From Brevinematales bacterium (GTDB lineage: Bacteria > Spirochaetota > Brevinematia > Brevinematales > GWF1-51-8), in contig JAGVBZ010000035.1 of NCBI GenBank assembly GCA_020059465.1, positions 78,428 to 142,427 on the forward strand: 64,000 nt of DNA, written 5' to 3'. A model generated the notes under the pieces. It ran no database searches and had not been told where the DNA came from. It saw only the letters and a program-made list of their open reading frames with translations. Every line of letters starts with the position of its first letter. Position 1 is the first letter of the stretch. The translations under genes and the position numbers were made by a program. Positions 28,676-38,842 of this stretch are shown piece after piece.

Positions 28676-29162
28676 TGGCGTCTCCGTAGTGTTCTCCCCC
28701 GTTCAGTCGCGTTTCCAGCCGCTTTATCACCTGATCGATAATATGAAAAGAGTATCCGTTTCGGGAAAGCATTGCCTTGATTCTCTGAAAATCATCACGG
28801 CTATACCCTTCTTTGAGTTTCCTGTCGATAAACTCTACAGCCAGTTCGGTTTCGTCATTTTCAGTATATGTCTGTAATAAGATATCCTCTATCACTTCGC
28901 CGGGAATACCCTTCATTTTCAGTTCATTTTTCAGTTTATTCTTCCCTATTTTACGCGAGCGAATCCTGCTCTCCGCCCAATCATAACCGAATGCAGTATC
29001 GTTGATGTAGCCGTCAGATATAAGAAAATTTAATGTTTCATCGATAATAGCGGGGGAAAATTTTAATCCTTTCAGCTTGAAACGGACCTCTTTTTCCGTT
29101 CGCGGCCGAAACATCAAAAAACGCTCGATCCGTTTGATAACTTCTTCCACTTTAGGTTTCAT
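28665..29162 (-). CDS. recX: Regulatory protein RecX
   Basis: RecX family modulator of RecA filaments, 165 residues with the family's three tandem three-helix units: RTEKEVRFKLKGLKFS, DGYINDTAFGYDWAESR and SRKIGKNKLKNELKMKGI. The ATG at 29162 has GAGG five nt upstream; the GTG at 29168 does not fit as well. Its end overlaps the GH13 gene start. recA itself is not in the window, unlike the common recA-recX pairing. Confidence 0.9.
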   Translation of the reverse strand: MKPKVEEVIKRIERFLMFRPRTEKEVRFKLKGLKFSPAIIDETLNFLISDGYINDTAFGYDWAESRIRSRKIGKNKLKNELKMKGIPGEVIEDILLQTYTENDETELAVEFIDRKLKEGYSRDDFQRIKAMLSRNGYSFHIIDQVIKRLETRLNGGEHYGDANGS

Positions 29163-29316
29163 AGACACCTCGTGAAATATTTAGAGTATATCGTGAATCT
29201 AAAAATATGTAAAAGAATAGCATATTTTCATATACGGAGTGGGAGTGTGATAATAAAACACTTGAAACATAAATGAAGTGCGAAATAAAAAAAATATCTC
29301 ACTTATCGACTGTTTA

Positions 29317-29345
29317 TTGACAAGGGTCAAGAAATAAGATACAAT
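29317..29345 (+). promoter_or_regulatory. Strong sigma-70 promoter
   Basis: Perfect TTGACA at 29317-29322, 17-bp spacer, TACAAT at 29340-29345. The leader to the ATG at 29407 is about 55 nt and AGGAGG sits 5 nt before the start. Confidence 0.85.
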
Positions 29346-29406
29346 AATATACTTGTTCCAAATTTATTAAGATTTACATATTCTGAAAATATCTTAGGAG
29401 GTTCAT

Positions 29407-30156
29407 ATGAAAAGAGTTCTTCTACTCAAAAGTGTGTATGTTTTGATGGTTTTTGCGGCCTTAGGTGTAGCTTGTGCTCCCGCTGCCACTACTACCCCTG
29501 GCGGCGGTACTCCTGCTGTAGCAGCAATTGTTGGCACATGGGTGAACAACTACCAGTCTGAAGGCCCGAATCTTTATACCAACACCTATATCTTCAATGC
29601 TGATGGGTCTTATTCCGAGATGAAAAAGGGTCTTTCATTGGGTGTGAATACCCTTACCAACTCGGGAACCTACGCTTTCGCAAATAATGTCATGACATTT
29701 AACCAGATTTTAAGCGGCGGCAGCACAAATCTGAAAACGATGAAATACCCTGCTTTTATTGATGGTAATAACTACTATTCCGGACATGGAAGCATTTATG
29801 CGCTGCAGAGCGGCGCCGGCTGGTCGGGCGTATATAAGAACTTTTCTTATAACAGTTGGGTACAAGGTGGCACAAACATCATTTACACCAATTTCATGGT
29901 TCTTACGTCAACTACCTCAAACATAACGGTGACAGCAGGGACAAATTGCGCTATTACCAATGGAGTTGCATCCTATTATCAGGAACCGATGGCACCGCCT
30001 GTTGGTACTGTTATCTCTTGGACAAATACTTCATCCGACGACTGGCATTCCTTCGATATGATGGGTGTTAGCTATTTCAATAAGGTCAGTACTTATATCA
30101 TGTACTCCAGCACCAATGTGCTCGCGCTCAGCGGTCTGCAGTGGGTAAAGCAATAA
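29407..30156 (+). CDS. Putative lipoprotein with lipocalin-like features
   Basis: Single-gene transcription unit with a near-consensus promoter, AGGAGG and a strong terminator, suggesting high expression. The protein has 249 residues. The N-terminus ends in LGVAC (Cys23), a relaxed lipobox with Leu at -4, followed by a low-complexity Ala/Thr/Pro/Gly linker. The mature domain starts with IVGTWVNNY and has a YIFNADGSYSEMKKG strand, as in lipocalin-like or META-like domains. It is rich in Asn, Thr and Tyr. Probably a surface or periplasmic lipoprotein; ligand unknown. Confidence 0.75.
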   Translation: MKRVLLLKSVYVLMVFAALGVACAPAATTTPGGGTPAVAAIVGTWVNNYQSEGPNLYTNTYIFNADGSYSEMKKGLSLGVNTLTNSGTYAFANNVMTFNQILSGGSTNLKTMKYPAFIDGNNYYSGHGSIYALQSGAGWSGVYKNFSYNSWVQGGTNIIYTNFMVLTSTTSNITVTAGTNCAITNGVASYYQEPMAPPVGTVISWTNTSSDDWHSFDMMGVSYFNKVSTYIMYSSTNVLALSGLQWVKQ

Positions 30157-30173
30157 TCGGTATCGATTAATTA

Positions 30174-30205
30174 AAAGCCCCGTAGGTGAAAGCTTACGGG
30201 GCTTT
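30174..30205 (+). terminator. Intrinsic terminator of the lipoprotein gene
   Basis: Perfect 11-bp stem AAAGCCCCGTA / TACGGGGCTTT with a 10-nt loop, 18 nt after the stop codon. The T-run is short (TTTCTTAT). Confidence 0.85.
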
Positions 30206-30265
30206 CTTATGAAAAAAAGAGATTTTCATTAAAAATATTAAAGCGTAATACAAATAAAAAATAAC

Positions 30266-30294
30266 TTCACAAAAAATGAAAAAAATGGTATGAT
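30266..30294 (+). promoter_or_regulatory. Promoter of the EF-G-like gene
   Basis: TTCACA at 30266-30271, 17-bp spacer, TATGAT at 30289-30294. AGGGAGG lies shortly before the ATG at 30324. Confidence 0.6.
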
Positions 30295-30323
30295 AAACCC
30301 TTATCGAAATAGGGAGGCTAATT

Positions 30324-32426
30324 ATGGGTAAAATTTACGAACCCAAAATGATCCGTAATATTTCCATCTCCGGTGCGCCGAATGTCGGAAAGACTACGCT
30401 CGCTGAATCGATGCTCTTTTCATCAGGGGTCATTAAAGAAATGGGTAACGTAGACCGCGGAAATACCGTCATGGATTTCGACGATGAGGAAATTGCTAAG
30501 AAGATGTCCCTGCACAGTTCACTTGCCTACACCGATTGGAAAGGAATTAAGATTAATATTATCGATACCCCGGGTATACCCGATCTAGTCAGCGATGTCC
30601 GAAGCGCGTTTCGGGTAACAGAAGGAATTGTATTCGTGGTCAGCGCAGTCGAAGGAATTACAATCGATACTGAAAAAGACTGGCATTTTGCCGACGATTA
30701 TAAAATCGCCCGACTTGTTTTTATCAATAAAATGGATGTGGAAGGCGCGGAGTTTTTCTCCCTGGCGGATTCGCTGAAGGCGAAGTTCCGCAAACCCGTT
30801 ATTCCGGTACAAATTCCGATCGGATCAGGGAAGAATTTTAAGGGGATAGTCGATCTTGTCCGCATGAAGGCTTTTTATTTCGAGGGTGATAAAATCACCG
30901 AAGCCCCGATACCCGCGGAATTGAATGATAGAATTGCCCAATATAAAGAAGTTCTTTTCGACGCTGTCGCCGAAACCGACGACACCTTAATCGAGAAGTA
31001 CCTCAATGGCGAAGAGTTATCGCCCGATGAAGTTGAAACCGGATTGAGAAGTTGTACCATGAATAATAAGGTTATTCCGATTCTCTGCGGTTCGGCTCTA
31101 AATACGCTCGGTATTCCGACACTCCTCGATACGATTATTTCATTCCTGCCGTCTCCGCTATACATCGGCGAAATAGTCGGTGAGTCTCCGGATCATCCCG
31201 GTGAGCAGATAAAACGGCATCCCGATATGAATGAACCCTTCTGCGGTTTTATTTTTAAAACCCGAATCGACCCGTTTGCCGGTAAAATATCTTTTTGCAG
31301 GATCCGATCGGGAACTATTAAGCCCGGCGAAGAAATACTGAATGTCAATTCGCGCTCGAAAGAAAAAGTATCCCATCTATATATGGTGAATGGAAAACAG
31401 TTCAAAGAAGCGGAGAAACTTGAGGCCGGCGATATTGCAGTGTTTACCAAACTGGATTCGCTTCATACCGGTAATACGGTTTCAGAACCGTCAAAAGCCC
31501 TTCTTTTAGAGGGAGTCCGCCTTCCAAAGTCGTCATATTTTGTCGCAATTCACTCAAACGACCGGAAATCCGAAGATAAACTTTCCGAAGTATTTGCGGC
31601 CATTTCCGAAGAAGACGTGACCTTTAAGAAAGAATTCGACGATATAACGAAAGAAATGGTTGTTTCCTGTATCGGAGAAACACAGGCGAGGATTATTTTC
31701 GATACTATTAAACATAAGCATAACCTCATTTTTGAAACCCGGCCTCCGCGCGTGGCTTATAAGGAAGCGATTAGTCAGAAAACGGAATCACAGTATAAAC
31801 ATAAAAAACAATCCGGCGGGCATGGGCAATACGGAGAGGTATATCTTCGTGTAGAACCGCTTCCCCGGGATTCGGGTTTCCAGTTTACCGAGGAAATATT
31901 CGGCGGCGCCGTACCGAAAAATTATTTTCCGGCTGTTGAAAAAGGTGCGATGGAAGCCTGCGATGCGGGCCCGATAGCCGGGTATCCGCTGGTCGATCTA
32001 AAGGTGACATTATTCGACGGTTCCTATCATGATGTGGATTCGTCCGATATGGCGTTCAGGATTGCGGCGTCTCACGCCATGAAAGAAGCCTTCCATTCCG
32101 CGAAGCCGGTTATACTTGAACCCATCGCGAGAGCGAAAATATTTGTAAACGAGGACGATATCGGTGCGGTTATGAACGATGTAGGAACACGGCGCGGTAA
32201 GGTACACGGGATGGAAAAAATCTCCGAAGATACCACAGCTATCAGCGTCGAGGCTCCTTACAGTGAAATGCTTGTCTATTCCCCGATCCTGAATAGTATT
32301 ACCAGCGGACGCGGCCGGTTTGAGATGGAAATCTCGCATTACGATTTCCTTCCCGAATATGAATATGAGAAGGCAAAGAAACAAGCGGCGGAGATGAAAG
32401 CCGAAGAAGAGAGTAAAAAAGTATAA
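30324..32426 (+). CDS. Elongation factor G-like GTPase
   Basis: EF-G paralog of 700 residues with all five EF-G domains by length. The G1 loop is GAPNVGKTT, not the GHIDAGKTT of true EF-G. G3 reads DTPGIPD, so the catalytic-type His of DTPGHVDF is absent. G4 is NKMD. Switch I has lost the RGITI motif. Domain IV is recognisable from SGGHGQYGEV and AVEKGAMEACDAGPIAGYP. These changes mark the EF-G-like family found beside canonical EF-G; role in translation or ribosome rescue is unproven. Monocistronic, with promoter and terminator. Confidence 0.88.
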   Translation: MGKIYEPKMIRNISISGAPNVGKTTLAESMLFSSGVIKEMGNVDRGNTVMDFDDEEIAKKMSLHSSLAYTDWKGIKINIIDTPGIPDLVSDVRSAFRVTEGIVFVVSAVEGITIDTEKDWHFADDYKIARLVFINKMDVEGAEFFSLADSLKAKFRKPVIPVQIPIGSGKNFKGIVDLVRMKAFYFEGDKITEAPIPAELNDRIAQYKEVLFDAVAETDDTLIEKYLNGEELSPDEVETGLRSCTMNNKVIPILCGSALNTLGIPTLLDTIISFLPSPLYIGEIVGESPDHPGEQIKRHPDMNEPFCGFIFKTRIDPFAGKISFCRIRSGTIKPGEEILNVNSRSKEKVSHLYMVNGKQFKEAEKLEAGDIAVFTKLDSLHTGNTVSEPSKALLLEGVRLPKSSYFVAIHSNDRKSEDKLSEVFAAISEEDVTFKKEFDDITKEMVVSCIGETQARIIFDTIKHKHNLIFETRPPRVAYKEAISQKTESQYKHKKQSGGHGQYGEVYLRVEPLPRDSGFQFTEEIFGGAVPKNYFPAVEKGAMEACDAGPIAGYPLVDLKVTLFDGSYHDVDSSDMAFRIAASHAMKEAFHSAKPVILEPIARAKIFVNEDDIGAVMNDVGTRRGKVHGMEKISEDTTAISVEAPYSEMLVYSPILNSITSGRGRFEMEISHYDFLPEYEYEKAKKQAAEMKAEEESKKV

Positions 32427-32430
32427 AAAT

Positions 32431-32454
32431 AGCGGGCGGTTTTTCCGCCCCGCT
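32431..32454 (+). terminator. Intrinsic terminator of the EF-G-like gene
   Basis: GC-rich hairpin AGCGGGCGG, loop TTTTT, CCGCCCCGCT with one bulged base, followed by TTATTATTTTCTG. Confidence 0.75.
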
Positions 32455-32517
32455 TTATTATTTTCTGTTTCTATGTTATACTACTAAAGTGCTTTTTCCT
32501 GGCCTAAGGAGTTGAGC

Positions 32518-35500
32518 TTGAATAAGGTTATCCAAGCTTTTTATATACTTTCCGTTACTCTATTTATTGCGTTATCCTATGTTTTTCCACAAAGTACTAA
32601 TATTTTTATCACTCCGTCGACAAATGTTAACCCGACTAATCAGGTTCCGAAAACCCAACCGATAAAACCTGTGATCGCTCCTTATCTGATCACAAATATT
32701 CGGGTTTACACAAATTATTTCACCAATGCGAATGAAAAAGGACTGATGCAGACGAATGCCTATATCTATACGAATATATCCATAAAAAAAGTAAAAAGCA
32801 TTATTAACTCTCCTGTCTCGAATTATGTCGCAATTTCCAACATGATAATCAGTAATGTTGTCACTCTGGATATGTTTAATAATCCGGTGACTAATGTTCA
32901 GACCAACTATATTGCGACCAACGTTTATCTTGTTTATTCTTTCTCAGATTCTTTTCCTTCGCTGATAAAATTTTTCAAAGACCTGACATGGGATGAATTG
33001 AATAATTCACTGGTGGAATTGCTATGGCCTGCGACAATGTGGGGTGTCAGTATCGGAGAATGGAAGGACGATACCAAACCGAAATGGAAGAAAAAAGCGG
33101 AATGGGATATGGACAAGGGGCTTATCTCCGATAAAGAATTAACCGGTTTTTCGGATGAAACATTTGACAAGTATATCTGGAAACAGAAATACGGCGGTAT
33201 AAAGTTCACCCAGGAGGAAAGCAGCCATCTTGCAATCGGATTCGAGCAATGGGACACAAAAATACTGATACAGGGATGGATTCAGTTAAAAATGGGATAC
33301 GGGTGGACGACGAAGGATGAAAATTTCGCGCTTCCGATCCCCGGTATTTCACCGGGTTTTACTATCAATCAAACCATGCGCGTCAATGTAATCGGTAAAT
33401 TCGGCGAAAGAATCGAGGTGAATATCAGTCAGGACTCGCTCAATCCCGACAATGTCTATGAAATCTCCTATAAAGCGTTGAAAACCGATACCAGCATTTT
33501 ACGTGAACTTAAAGCGGGGAATATCTCGTTAACTATCCCGGCAAGCAGTCATTATATCAGTTACAGCGGCACCAGTAAGGATAGTTATGGCGTCAAGGTT
33601 GTACTGGAAAAAAGTGATTTCACCCTGCAGACCATTCTCAGTCTGACTAAAAGCAGCAAGGGATATAAGAAGTTTGTCGGAAATAAAAGCGTCACTACAT
33701 TGGATATTGTCGATTTCGCATATAGAAAACGGCAGTACTTTATTTTACCCGACCAGGGCTTGGATGCGGGAAGTGTTGAGGTGCTGTCGATGACCGCGCA
33801 GACAAATATTGCAGACCGTCAGATCGACGGATTATACTATATTCGTCTCATCGAGGGAAGCGATTTTTACATGAATTACGGCACTGGTGAATTCCAGTTG
33901 AAGGGCAGCCAGGACCGTAACAACAATCTTGTGATAAAATACACGCACGGCGGTTTATTCGTTACTACGAATACAAATTCCGAAATAGGTACCGACGGGA
34001 ACAACGGTGATAAATTCCTATATCTCTGGAGATCGAGTTGGAATTATTCGCCTTTTCAGCACTGCGGTTACTATTCCCTCGGCCAGAGGAACTTCGACCC
34101 TACGCGCGGGTTTTCGTTAAAAGTGTATTATACCGCTGATAAATCCAAGCTCGCTGACGTTCAGTTCGAGGCGTCGGATTATCAGGTGAATACTATTTCA
34201 GGAATGGTGAAATTTAATAGCGCTCATCCCTTCCCTGATGTAACAGGTAAGGTTTACACGAATACGGTCGATCCTTCATCGTCACTCGATTCGACCTATA
34301 CTATGAAGGTGACTTTTAATGTCGAAGTGAAGAATTATAAACTCGATATGAACATCGTACCCGGAACAGTCAAGGTGCTGATCAACGGGACTGTGGTGCC
34401 GCCGAGCAGTTATATGGTGGTCGATATTTTAGGCGAACTGGTATTTAATAATCCCGCCGCAATCAACGAAAACGATTCGATTGAAGTTTATTACGAGTAT
34501 CGTCCGTTTTTCTACGGATCCCAGAAATTTGACCTTGCCGCGAGACTCGATTGGAAACCATCGAAGATCATCAATCTCGGCAGTACGGTGGTTTACGGAA
34601 TGGGGCAGCGTCAGCCCGGGAACGCCCCGCCTGTCTATGGCGCGCCGTCCGGTACTGTAATCGCCGATATAGACGGAAATCTTGATATCGGAAAAGCGTT
34701 CGGATTGAACGATGATTTCTCGATCACCTTCAAAGGAGAATATGCAATATCATCCAAGGACGTTAATACCGTAGGTTATGCGCTGATCGATGATTTTGAG
34801 AGTTTGGGCGAAACATTCCGTGTTATGGAGAACGAGTCGCTGTGGATACTTGCCGCGCCGACCACGAATATTTCCGGTATTACCTATAATAACCGGGGAT
34901 ACCTGCTGTATAAGGATTACAGGAGTTATTATCTCGACGGGAGTTACAGTCTGCTGAATTTCTCTTCATCGCTTGACGCCGCGAAGATAAAGAGCTATTC
35001 CGACAAACCGGGACCCTATCTGACTCTCGGAGGTCATCTTGATCCTGTACAATATCCTAAAGCCATACAGAGTTCGCTTATCTTCGATTACGACTTCACC
35101 GCGGGAAGCTGGGTAGGGGCTTCGATGAATTTTGCGGGACCATCGGGTATAGACTTCAGTCGTTATAATTCAATCGTTTTTTGGGTTTTGGTACAAAGCG
35201 ACGATAATGGGGACGGTATTTTTGAGGATATCGGCAGTCAGGAAGTCGAGGTTTATATTGCAGTCGGCCAGCCTAATGAAGACTCAGACGGTGACGGTAT
35301 ATTTGACAGCGAGCTTGACCGCGCGCAGGCAGGTTTTGATTTTAATAATTACACGGTAAAGACTACTGTAGACACCCATGTCGGGCGCGGAAGGCTCGGA
35401 GAGGGTGACGGAGTGGTGCAGAGCGAAGATTTGAACCGGAACGGGGTGATGGATAATAAAGATTCTGTGATCGTTTTCCCGTCTTCAATAGGCATAACCG

Positions 35501-38481
35501 ATATTTCTAATGCGACGGTTCAGCAGGGGGCATGGAGAAAATTTACACTCAACCTGAAGTCGTTAAGCCAGGAACAGTTGAATATTTTAGGACATGTATC
35601 TGCTGTGACGATTTATATCAAACAGAAAAACGGCGTAAAAGGAAGAATAATTTTCGATACCATAGAGTTCAAGCAGTTGAAATGGAACCAGATGAAGATA
35701 GACGGGGTTGCGACAGAATTTTCACAAGTACTTCTGGGGGAGCCTGTCAGTGTCTATAACAATGTCCAATATGCAAACAACCGGTTTTATGAATGGAACT
35801 CGGCGAACAGTGCTGCGCAGGATCGTGAAAAGGTTTTCGATAAACTTCACGGCCCGCCCGATACATATTCCGACGCCAACCAGCGTAACGAAGCGGGCTT
35901 CGCAATCAATTACTCGTTGAGCAATGTCTCGATAAACACGAATACGGTTCCGGCAACCGGCGGAAAGATGGGCACATTTATCAAGAACCAGTCATATTCG
36001 TCTGATATAACGCCATATAAATTTCTGAAATTTTATATATTTATTCCGGAGAAGGATGAAAACGGGGTCGCATACAAATCAGGCGGCGACACCTATACCA
36101 ACGAATCATTTGTATTTATGATAGGCAACTCGGAAAAAAGCTATTATAAATGGATGCTGCCGATTGACCGAATATCCAGGGACACCTGGCATGAAATCAC
36201 GATAAACATCTTCGAGAACCTCCGCCTCGATATGGACGGGGTAGTGTTCAGCGGAAACGAGTACCCGTCTATAAAGGGTTTCCCGAATATTAAGGATGTC
36301 AATCATTTTGAGATAGGAGTAGAGACTACTTCTACTAACGAACCGCTCAACCGCGGGACGGTATGGGTAAATGAAATGTATGTTACGATGGACGAGGCGC
36401 TGTTCGGTACCGGGGCTTATATCAATCCCCGTTTCGAGTATAAGAAACCTGTTCTGAAAATAGGCGATACCGAGATCATCGGGCCGGTACTATTAAACTC
36501 CACTTATGAAAATAGAAGCCTGAACTTCATTTCAACCGTAGGGGGTGTAGGGGGAAGCCTCAACGATAATTTTAATATCAGTCTGAATTCGAGTTTCTTT
36601 AAAGAAATAAAGTACTCCTTATCGTATAACCGGAATTACCAGAGCACTGATACCAATGAGATAAATGTCCCGTTGTATTTGCAATGGAACAGCGCGTCTG
36701 AAAAGTTCAACCTTTCGATTATCTATAATGAGAATAAAAAGTATATTCCCTCCATCACCCATAATTATACCGAAAGTTTCGATAACCGGGTTGCGCATAA
36801 CCTAATATCGCTTACGAACGACTATGTGCTTGGAATTGCAGACGCGCAGTTCGCCAATACATTTTCTCTCGCATACAAACAGAATATTCCCATCGATACT
36901 AAACTGATCGTATCACCCGAATTTTCGCTGGTAAATTCGCTGTACTTGATGGACAGATCGAATTATACGAATGAATCCGCGAAGGACTATCTCACAAACG
37001 CTAACGTGTACGCGATGAAAAACCTGAAAAAAACATTGACTGCGGCATTGAGATTTGCGTTCTGGGAATTCGCGTTAACCGGGGGGTATGTTAAAACTCA
37101 TGAAAAATACGATAAAATCGGCACCGAGAACGGTTATCGCGCCGAACTCGAGAAAATAAAAGAAACATCCTTCTTCGAGAGATACTTCGATAGAATAAAA
37201 AGTATTGGGCAGGGATTTCATTTCGATGAGGAGAATCTTGATAAACAGAGGTCCGATGCGCTTGGTATGACATTCAGCGGAGCGATTATGAAAAATGCCG
37301 CTGAAAAAGTGTTGGGTTTCTTAATCAACGACAGTTTTGCAAAGGATACTTCCGGATTTAGCTATAATTCCGCAGGTGACCTTACCGCCCGTACAGATAA
37401 GTATATCCTGAAAAACCTTTGGTCATTAAACGTATTCCCGAAAGTACTGATATTCGATACAGTTAACTTCGAGTTTACCCGTGTATTGGAGATGTCGTAT
37501 AACGGTATCGGCACTGAAATACCGTATGAAGATGCATTGTCATCGTTGGGTCAGGTCTATTATGTTCAGCCGATTCATTATAGCGCGCTTCTCCTCGGAA
37601 ATAACGGGCGTATCAACGCGCTGGAGTTGGTAAAGAATTTCGCAGATTCGTTTTATAGCAGTACTTCGAAGCTGGATGATAAGTTTAAGGTGGAACTGAT
37701 TTTACCGAGATTGGATGGAATATGGCGTGTTTTTATTCCCCAGCGGTACGGTTTTTATTCCACTCTGACTACATCACGGAATCTCAGTTCGTACTTCCAA
37801 AGCCTAGATAATAAATTCGATACCACTTTTAAGTTCTTCCTGTCAGAATTCACAAAGGCCTCCCCCGTGAAACTTGGAGATATGAATACTACTTTTTCAT
37901 ACCAGAATATTGTGAATTATAATGAACGTAAAATTACAGACAGAGTACAGATGAATATGTACGAACAGCTCTGGTTCAGTCAGGAAGTGGACTTGAAATT
38001 GGGTTATGTTTTCAGTTTCTCCGCCGATTCATATATTAAAAAACAGGAAGACTTCGAACCGGTGTACGGCTTTCCGTCCCAGACTCCCGTTTCATCGCCC
38101 GCCTCGACATGGGGGCATTCGATCGATCTCTCAATCAACTGGGTGATTAAAGACCTGAAGGATTTAAAGATTTGGTTTATTACCCTCAATCTTCGGGATT
38201 CTAAACTGGTAAACCGCGATCAGATCAAGTTTGCAACACAGGCTATCGAGTATAACGGTAATGCGTTTGTCCGTTATGATCAGAAAATATTCGAACTTTC
38301 ATTCGAGCATTCGACAGAATATACATTCTCCGAGCTTCTGACCGGGCGATTTATATTAAAAACGGTACTGAATCAGTATGCTGAAATTTCTCCGGCGGGC
38401 GGAGGAGGAGAGAAGAAAATGACGTATTTCGATCCCGGATTCGGGCTGAATCTATGGCTTGATTTACAGATAAAAATATAG
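32518..38481 (+). CDS. Giant SprA-like outer-membrane protein
   Basis: Protein of 1987 residues with a signal peptide (to about residue 25). The start is TTG at 32518 because AAGGAG ends 6 nt upstream; a TTG at 32512 directly touches that site. It resembles SprA/Sov, the 36-strand translocon of type 9 secretion. SprA-like traits are TMRVNVIGKFGERIEVNI (about residue 285), LRELKAGNISLTIP, FAYRKRQYFI, discoidin-like central domains, and the LPIDRISRDTWHEI ... GTVWVNEMYV segments (about residue 1280). Near residue 920, DSDGDGIFDSELD looks like a calcium-binding type-3 repeat. The last 700 residues are barrel-like strands. A TATACT at 32477-32482 may be its -10 box. No gld/por genes are in the window. 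Confidence 0.75.
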   Translation: MNKVIQAFYILSVTLFIALSYVFPQSTNIFITPSTNVNPTNQVPKTQPIKPVIAPYLITNIRVYTNYFTNANEKGLMQTNAYIYTNISIKKVKSIINSPVSNYVAISNMIISNVVTLDMFNNPVTNVQTNYIATNVYLVYSFSDSFPSLIKFFKDLTWDELNNSLVELLWPATMWGVSIGEWKDDTKPKWKKKAEWDMDKGLISDKELTGFSDETFDKYIWKQKYGGIKFTQEESSHLAIGFEQWDTKILIQGWIQLKMGYGWTTKDENFALPIPGISPGFTINQTMRVNVIGKFGERIEVNISQDSLNPDNVYEISYKALKTDTSILRELKAGNISLTIPASSHYISYSGTSKDSYGVKVVLEKSDFTLQTILSLTKSSKGYKKFVGNKSVTTLDIVDFAYRKRQYFILPDQGLDAGSVEVLSMTAQTNIADRQIDGLYYIRLIEGSDFYMNYGTGEFQLKGSQDRNNNLVIKYTHGGLFVTTNTNSEIGTDGNNGDKFLYLWRSSWNYSPFQHCGYYSLGQRNFDPTRGFSLKVYYTADKSKLADVQFEASDYQVNTISGMVKFNSAHPFPDVTGKVYTNTVDPSSSLDSTYTMKVTFNVEVKNYKLDMNIVPGTVKVLINGTVVPPSSYMVVDILGELVFNNPAAINENDSIEVYYEYRPFFYGSQKFDLAARLDWKPSKIINLGSTVVYGMGQRQPGNAPPVYGAPSGTVIADIDGNLDIGKAFGLNDDFSITFKGEYAISSKDVNTVGYALIDDFESLGETFRVMENESLWILAAPTTNISGITYNNRGYLLYKDYRSYYLDGSYSLLNFSSSLDAAKIKSYSDKPGPYLTLGGHLDPVQYPKAIQSSLIFDYDFTAGSWVGASMNFAGPSGIDFSRYNSIVFWVLVQSDDNGDGIFEDIGSQEVEVYIAVGQPNEDSDGDGIFDSELDRAQAGFDFNNYTVKTTVDTHVGRGRLGEGDGVVQSEDLNRNGVMDNKDSVIVFPSSIGITDISNATVQQGAWRKFTLNLKSLSQEQLNILGHVSAVTIYIKQKNGVKGRIIFDTIEFKQLKWNQMKIDGVATEFSQVLLGEPVSVYNNVQYANNRFYEWNSANSAAQDREKVFDKLHGPPDTYSDANQRNEAGFAINYSLSNVSINTNTVPATGGKMGTFIKNQSYSSDITPYKFLKFYIFIPEKDENGVAYKSGGDTYTNESFVFMIGNSEKSYYKWMLPIDRISRDTWHEITINIFENLRLDMDGVVFSGNEYPSIKGFPNIKDVNHFEIGVETTSTNEPLNRGTVWVNEMYVTMDEALFGTGAYINPRFEYKKPVLKIGDTEIIGPVLLNSTYENRSLNFISTVGGVGGSLNDNFNISLNSSFFKEIKYSLSYNRNYQSTDTNEINVPLYLQWNSASEKFNLSIIYNENKKYIPSITHNYTESFDNRVAHNLISLTNDYVLGIADAQFANTFSLAYKQNIPIDTKLIVSPEFSLVNSLYLMDRSNYTNESAKDYLTNANVYAMKNLKKTLTAALRFAFWEFALTGGYVKTHEKYDKIGTENGYRAELEKIKETSFFERYFDRIKSIGQGFHFDEENLDKQRSDALGMTFSGAIMKNAAEKVLGFLINDSFAKDTSGFSYNSAGDLTARTDKYILKNLWSLNVFPKVLIFDTVNFEFTRVLEMSYNGIGTEIPYEDALSSLGQVYYVQPIHYSALLLGNNGRINALELVKNFADSFYSSTSKLDDKFKVELILPRLDGIWRVFIPQRYGFYSTLTTSRNLSSYFQSLDNKFDTTFKFFLSEFTKASPVKLGDMNTTFSYQNIVNYNERKITDRVQMNMYEQLWFSQEVDLKLGYVFSFSADSYIKKQEDFEPVYGFPSQTPVSSPASTWGHSIDLSINWVIKDLKDLKIWFITLNLRDSKLVNRDQIKFATQAIEYNGNAFVRYDQKIFELSFEHSTEYTFSELLTGRFILKTVLNQYAEISPAGGGGEKKMTYFDPGFGLNLWLDLQIKI

Positions 38482-38487
38482 AAATAG

Positions 38488-38823
38488 TTAGTCGATAATA
38501 TCGATTATTTTGCCTACATTGCCGTCCAGCATAGCCCGTTTATTCTCAATACCCTCGTTATCCAACTCGCTCTCCGAATCTCTTCTTTTTTTCGCTTCTT
38601 TTTTTGAATTTTTCTGCTGACGATTATCTTCGATTCTATTGCCTTCTTCCTCGGAAGGATTCAGGTTATGGACGACTTCGTTGGTAATTTTACTGTTTTT
38701 TGCAAGCTGGTCGTCGGCAACATATTGCATTGCCTCATGGGAAGCATCGGTTTTTCCAAGGGTCGCGGAAATCTCCGAGGCTTTTGAGAAAAGTACCTGA
38801 AGGTCGATCGGATTGACATTCAT
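38488..38823 (-). CDS. Small charged conserved-looking protein
   Basis: Protein of 111 residues with no signal peptide. The ATG at 38823 has GGAGG 5 nt upstream; the longer open frame to 39000 lies in the RNase P RNA gene and is not real. The N-terminal 55 residues are amphipathic (MNVNPIDLQVLFSKASEI), followed by a very charged Lys/Arg/Glu/Asp middle and a hydrophobic C-terminal tail (GNVGKIIDIID). The layout recalls small proteins I associate with spirochaete genomes, without a firm family name. It lies directly downstream of rnpB on the same strand. Function unknown. Confidence 0.65.
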   Translation of the reverse strand: MNVNPIDLQVLFSKASEISATLGKTDASHEAMQYVADDQLAKNSKITNEVVHNLNPSEEEGNRIEDNRQQKNSKKEAKKRRDSESELDNEGIENKRAMLDGNVGKIIDIID

Positions 38824-38842
38824 ACGAACCTCCAAAAAAAAC

